In this document: positions 5,558 to 7,376 of the stretch, in pieces
Layout: the number at the start of each line of letters is the position of its first letter
Position numbering within the stretch: position 1 is the first letter of the stretch
Position numbers and translations under genes: made by a program
Notes under the pieces: generated by a model
What the model was told of the DNA's origin: nothing
The model's database searches: none
What the model saw: the letters and a program-made list of their open reading frames with translations, nothing else
NCBI GenBank assembly: GCA_031254795.1
Contig: JAIRTS010000255.1
Coordinates: 1-7,376 of the forward strand
DNA length: 7,376 bases
Direction: 5' to 3'
DNA from: Treponema sp.
GTDB lineage: Bacteria > Spirochaetota > Spirochaetia > Treponematales > Breznakiellaceae

Positions 5558-5589
5558 CCCCCGCGCGCGGGGGAACAAATCCCCCGCGC
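5558..5589. repeat. Two overlapping, mutually exclusive GC hairpins
   Basis: 5558-5573 is a perfect 16-bp palindrome (CCCCCGCGCGCGGGGG). Its right half, GCGCGGGGG (5565-5573), also pairs exactly with CCCCCGCGC (5581-5589) around the loop AACAAAT. Only one can form at a time in a transcript. No T-run follows, so a terminator is not supported. Confidence 0.5.
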
Positions 5590-5675
5590 CCCCAGCCGCC
5601 CCGCTGGAGCGGTGGTGTCAAACCATAAAGAGCCGCCCCCTATAAAAAATCAGCGGAAGTTTGAAAAAAAACCGC

Positions 5676-5704
5676 TTGCGCTTTCTTTCGCTTTATGGTA
5701 TAAA
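5676..5704 (+). promoter_or_regulatory. Extended -10 promoter
   Basis: TTGCGC (-35, 5676-5681), a 17-base spacer, then TATAAA (-10, 5699-5704) directly preceded by TGG, giving the extended TGn motif. Transcription would begin near 5711. CTTTATGGT (5691-5699), overlapping the -10, is an exact inverse of 5622-5630. The promoter reads toward the 5751-5945 ORF and the terminator after it. Confidence 0.5.
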
Positions 5705-5732
5705 TACTCAACTATGATCGGCAAACGGCCAA

Positions 5733-5777
5733 GCGCGACTATGTTGCGCAATGCAACTGCGCAACGTAGCTACGCGC
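5733..5777. repeat. Long hairpin at the predicted transcript 5' end
   Basis: CTATGTTGCGCA (5739-5750) pairs with TGCGCAACGTAG (5758-5769), eleven Watson-Crick pairs and one G-U. It is extended by GCGCG (5733-5737) with CGCGC (5773-5777). The 7-base loop ATGCAAC begins with the ATG of the 5751 ORF. Confidence 0.5.
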
Positions 5778-5945
5778 ATCACCCGCGCCCCAGACTTCAG
5801 GGCATACTTAGCCCCAAGCAAGCAAGTTACCGACATCACATTTGATTCAGACTATGGTAGCAGCAGCGACATAGCCTACGGCGGCGGCAAGTTCGTTGCG
5901 GTGGGAGCCGGCGGCGAGGCGGCGTATTCCAACAATCAGGAATAA
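5751..5945 (+). pseudogene. Orphan propeller-like repeat unit (IAYGGGKFVAVG type), gene remnant
   Basis: The 64-residue frame contains VTDITFDSDYGSSSDIAYGG, then GKFVAVGAGGEAAYSN (about residues 26-62), and stops after NQE. From family knowledge, repeats of the form 'F-x-(S/T)-x-x-I-x-x-IAYGGG(K/R)FVAVG-x-x-G-x-(I/A)AYS' occur in many copies in large surface or exported proteins of treponemes and resemble BNR/beta-propeller units. Here there is only one unit, too few to fold as a propeller. The ORF has no signal peptide and no ribosome binding site, and its ATG lies in a hairpin loop. A strong promoter upstream and a terminator just downstream still frame it as a transcription unit. It is most likely the leftover of a larger repeat gene; a short expressed peptide is the alternative. 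Confidence 0.4.
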
Positions 5946-5952
5946 GCGCGAA

Positions 5953-5987
5953 GGCGTTTCGCGGCAAAGCCCCTGACGCCGTTTTTT
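5953..5987 (+). terminator. Probable Rho-independent terminator
   Basis: GGCGT (5953-5957) pairs with ACGCC (5976-5980), enclosing a small GGC-AAA-GCC hairpin (5963-5971), followed by G and six T (5982-5987). It begins seven bases after the stop of the 5751 ORF and would insulate the DUF4469 gene. Confidence 0.5.
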
Positions 5988-6076
5988 CGTATGCGACAGA
6001 CAGCGGTTAAGGCCACGCGTCAGCCCGCCGCCTGTCGCGTTTCATCTGTTTTTATATTTTCAAAGGAGTAATTGAC

Positions 6077-6844
6077 ATGGCTATCATCAACAACGTGGAC
6101 GAGGTTTTGCACCGCATTCGGGTGAAACTCTACCCAAACTACCTGCCCAAGGTCGAGGGCGCGTACATCGCCCGCACCGACAACGAGGCGACCCTGGGCG
6201 TCAGGGAGGTCTGCGCGGCCCTCAAGAACAGGGGCGGCTTCACCGGCAACTACGACGACCTGGTGGAGCATGTCCATCAGTTCTTTGGCGAGGCCGCCTA
6301 CCAGCTCTGCGACGGCTTCGCCGTGAACATGGGCTACTTCTCCGTCCATCCCAACGTGGGCGGCACCTTTGACAAAGTCTCCGAAAGCCACGACACGGGC
6401 AAGCACCCGGTCGCCTTCCACTTCCGCACCCGCGCCCCGCTCCGCGCCCTGGCCGAGCGCATTGTCGTGGAGGTGGAGGGTCTGGCGGACTCCTCGGGCT
6501 ACATCGACGAGTTCATCGACGTCGCGACCGGCGCCGTCAACGAGACCCTCACCCCCGGCGGCATGTTCAACATCTCGGGACACAAGATAAAGATCGCCGG
6601 AGACAGCCCGGACACGGGCGTGTACTTCGCCTCCGCCGCCGATCCCTCCCTGCGCGTCAAAGTGGACGGACACCTGGCGGAGAACGCCGCGTCAAAGCTC
6701 ATCGGCATTATCCCCGCCCTCTCCGCCGGGGACTGGCATGTGGAGGTCGTCACCCAGTTCACCGGGTCCGGCAGCACCGGCCTGAAAAACCCCCGAACCA
6801 TAGCGAGCCCCGCCGTCCTCACCGTCCCGCAGCCCGCCTCTTAA
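6077..6844 (+). CDS. HU-like DNA-binding domain / DUF4469 protein
   Basis: The 255-residue soluble protein starts at ATG 6077, eight bases after AAAGGAG (6062-6068). Residues 1 to about 120 match the HU-like 'DNA-binding domain' found in Bacteroidetes and treponemes: a helical N-terminus, ATLGVREVCAALKNRGGFTG, a helix LVEHVHQFFGEAAYQLCDGF and GYFSVHPNVGGTFDK. Residues about 145-253 match DUF4469, an immunoglobulin-like domain of unknown role: LTPGGMFNISGHKIKIAGD, then GVYF, and IPALSAGDWHVEVVTQF with GLKNPRT. There is no signal peptide, so it should act in the cytoplasm, probably on DNA. The precise function is unknown. Codons end almost always in C or G, clearly more so than in alaA or the GH5 gene, pointing to high expression or to separate acquisition. 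No convincing promoter is visible upstream; a dyad array follows within 51 bases. Confidence 0.85.
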   Translation: MAIINNVDEVLHRIRVKLYPNYLPKVEGAYIARTDNEATLGVREVCAALKNRGGFTGNYDDLVEHVHQFFGEAAYQLCDGFAVNMGYFSVHPNVGGTFDKVSESHDTGKHPVAFHFRTRAPLRALAERIVVEVEGLADSSGYIDEFIDVATGAVNETLTPGGMFNISGHKIKIAGDSPDTGVYFASAADPSLRVKVDGHLAENAASKLIGIIPALSAGDWHVEVVTQFTGSGSTGLKNPRTIASPAVLTVPQPAS

Positions 6845-6894
6845 CCAAACGCCCCTCTGTCATAGTCCCGGTCGGCTTCCCTGACTAGGGCTAT

Positions 6895-7001
6895 GTCAGC
6901 CCCCTGACCAAGCCTGTGTCAGACCGCTGACTAGGGATGTGTCAGACTGCTGACTAAGCCTGTGTCAGCCCCCTGACTAAATTTCATGTCAGCCCCCTGA
7001 C
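6895..7001. repeat. Array of five GTCAG(n4)CTGAC dyads, 23-24 bp period
   Basis: Five 14-bp units start at 6895, 6918, 6941, 6964 and 6988, all with perfect arms GTCAG and CTGAC. The centres are CCCC, ACCG, ACTG, CCCC and CCCC. Spacers of 9-10 bases are also similar (CAAGCCTGT, TAGGGATGT, TAAGCCTGT). A degenerate half copy lies at 6871-6890. The units are too short for CRISPR. They begin 51 bases after the stop of the HU-like/DUF4469 gene. They could be protein-binding iterons, a chain of small RNA hairpins in its 3' leader, or a variable-number repeat. Confidence 0.8.
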
Positions 7002-7004
7002 CAA

Positions 7005-7020
7005 GCCGTGTCAACACGGC
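7005..7020. repeat. 6-bp perfect hairpin closing the dyad array
   Basis: GCCGTG (7005-7010) and CACGGC (7015-7020) with loop TCAA. It sits one spacer beyond the last dyad. The missing T-run argues against a standard intrinsic terminator, although it could protect a 3' end. Confidence 0.45.
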
Positions 7021-7104
7021 GGCTTGTCGCGCTTCGCGATTGAAATCTCAAAAAAGCGGCCGCAGTTTATGCGAGACATTCTTGAGGTCAGACCCTCCGG
7101 GTTT

Positions 7105-7189
7105 GTCATCGCGAGCCCGTAGGTCGAAGCAATCCAGTGGCGGGCAAGTCTTGCAAGGATCGCTTCTGCGCGTCCGCGCCCGCGATGAC
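7105..7189. repeat. 85-bp imperfect palindrome, GTCATCGCG type (MITE-like)
   Basis: The ends are exact inverses, GTCATCGCG (7105-7113) and CGCGATGAC (7181-7189). Internally GAAGCAATCC faces GGATCGCTTC with one mismatch, and GCAAG-T-CTTGC forms the tip. From general knowledge, repeats beginning GTCAT(T/C)GCGAG with an internal GAAGCAATCC are scattered through many unrelated bacterial genomes. No coding capacity of its own is needed to explain it. Confidence 0.6.
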
Positions 7190-7376
7190 GGCTGCAAGCG
7201 TTGCGGCGGGGCCGGCGGGGAATTATTCCGTATTCCCGCCCGCGCCGCTTGATCCCGCATCCGGTGACGGCGCCGCCGTTATACGCAAAGCCCGCGAAGA
7301 TGGTTTTCCTTTTGAGAAAGGAGAAAAGCGCGTCAAGGAATTTGACGCTCAAACGGGAAGTTCTCCGAGTCATTGC
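7185..7376 (+). CDS. Unknown protein, 5' part (runs off right edge)
   Basis: From ATG 7185, 64 codons stay open to the window end, reading MTAASVAAGPAGNYSVF, PPAPLDPASGDGAAVIRKAR and EDGFPFEKGEKRVKEFDAQ. The later, charged part looks like real protein. The frame is open further up, from just after a stop at 7083-7085, so a GTG at 7137 or an earlier start inside the palindromic repeat is possible; the repeat may have supplied the present start region. There is no obvious ribosome binding site. No family is recognised, and with only the first part visible no function is proposed. The competing minus-strand frame here looks less protein-like. Confidence 0.3.
   Translation, partial: MTAASVAAGPAGNYSVFPPAPLDPASGDGAAVIRKAREDGFPFEKGEKRVKEFDAQTGSSPSHC

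Noticed and set aside
5161..5628. Plus-strand ORFs of 60-81 codons across the hairpin region
   Set aside because: Their sequence is made almost wholly of inverted repeats and low-complexity GC tracts.
6020..6673. 217-codon minus-strand ORF opposite the DUF4469 gene
   Set aside because: Val/Gly/Ala/His-rich antisense artefact of extreme C/G-ending codons on the plus strand.
6895..7001. CRISPR array
   Set aside because: Units are 14 bp with 9-10 bp similar spacers, far too short and not unique; no cas genes.
7011..7373. 120-codon minus-strand ORF at the right end
   Set aside because: It crosses the palindromic repeat and the closing hairpin of the dyad array; the opposite frame looks more protein-like. 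It cannot be fully excluded without the flanking sequence.

Overview
The window looks like a stretch of a spirochaete chromosome, probably a gut Treponema or a close relative. This is inferred from three things: a HU-like/DUF4469 protein, an orphan 'IAYGGGKFVAVG' repeat of a type I associate with treponemes, and a lipoprotein-type cellulase next to many decayed transposases and hairpin repeats. No rRNA, tRNA or CRISPR array was seen, and the species cannot be fixed from this sequence alone.

Layout. (1) 1-240: the start of a minus-strand lipoprotein gene running off the left edge, with a good promoter and ribosome binding site. (2) 240-1770: a transposon graveyard. It holds an N-terminal relic of an rve-type (DDE integrase core) transposase on the plus strand, an internally deleted IS4-family element on the minus strand bounded by 15-bp inverted repeats (1045-1571), and a C-terminal rve relic on the minus strand in which the last catalytic Asp and Glu have been brought together by deletion. 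About 560 bases (485-1044) hold nothing I recognise. (3) 1769-4816: the functional core. It is a two-gene operon of an AlaA-type alanine aminotransferase and a GH5 glycoside hydrolase with a C-terminal beta-sandwich, separated by one base. The operon promoter lies inside the transposase relic and predicts a nearly leaderless alaA mRNA.

(4) 4817-5990: a repeat-rich intergenic region. It contains coding-like scraps, a signal-peptide ORF apparently cut short by a hairpin repeat, at least six long inverted repeats (two sharing an outer stem and differing by compensatory changes inside), a strong extended -10 promoter, a single orphan propeller-like repeat unit and a terminator. (5) 6077-6844: a HU-like/DUF4469 gene with strongly C/G-ending codons. 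It is followed at once by five 14-bp dyads at 23-24 bp spacing (6895-7001), the most unusual structure here. (6) 7005-7376: a perfect hairpin, an 85-bp palindromic GTCATCGCG-type repeat, and an open frame running off the right edge.

Working together: alaA and the GH5 gene are almost certainly co-transcribed and translationally coupled. Cellulose or other beta-glucan breakdown outside the cytoplasm, and pyruvate/alanine balance inside it, fit a fermenting gut bacterium, but the link is inferred from gene order only. The dyad array beside a predicted DNA-binding protein suggests, without proving, a protein-site pair.
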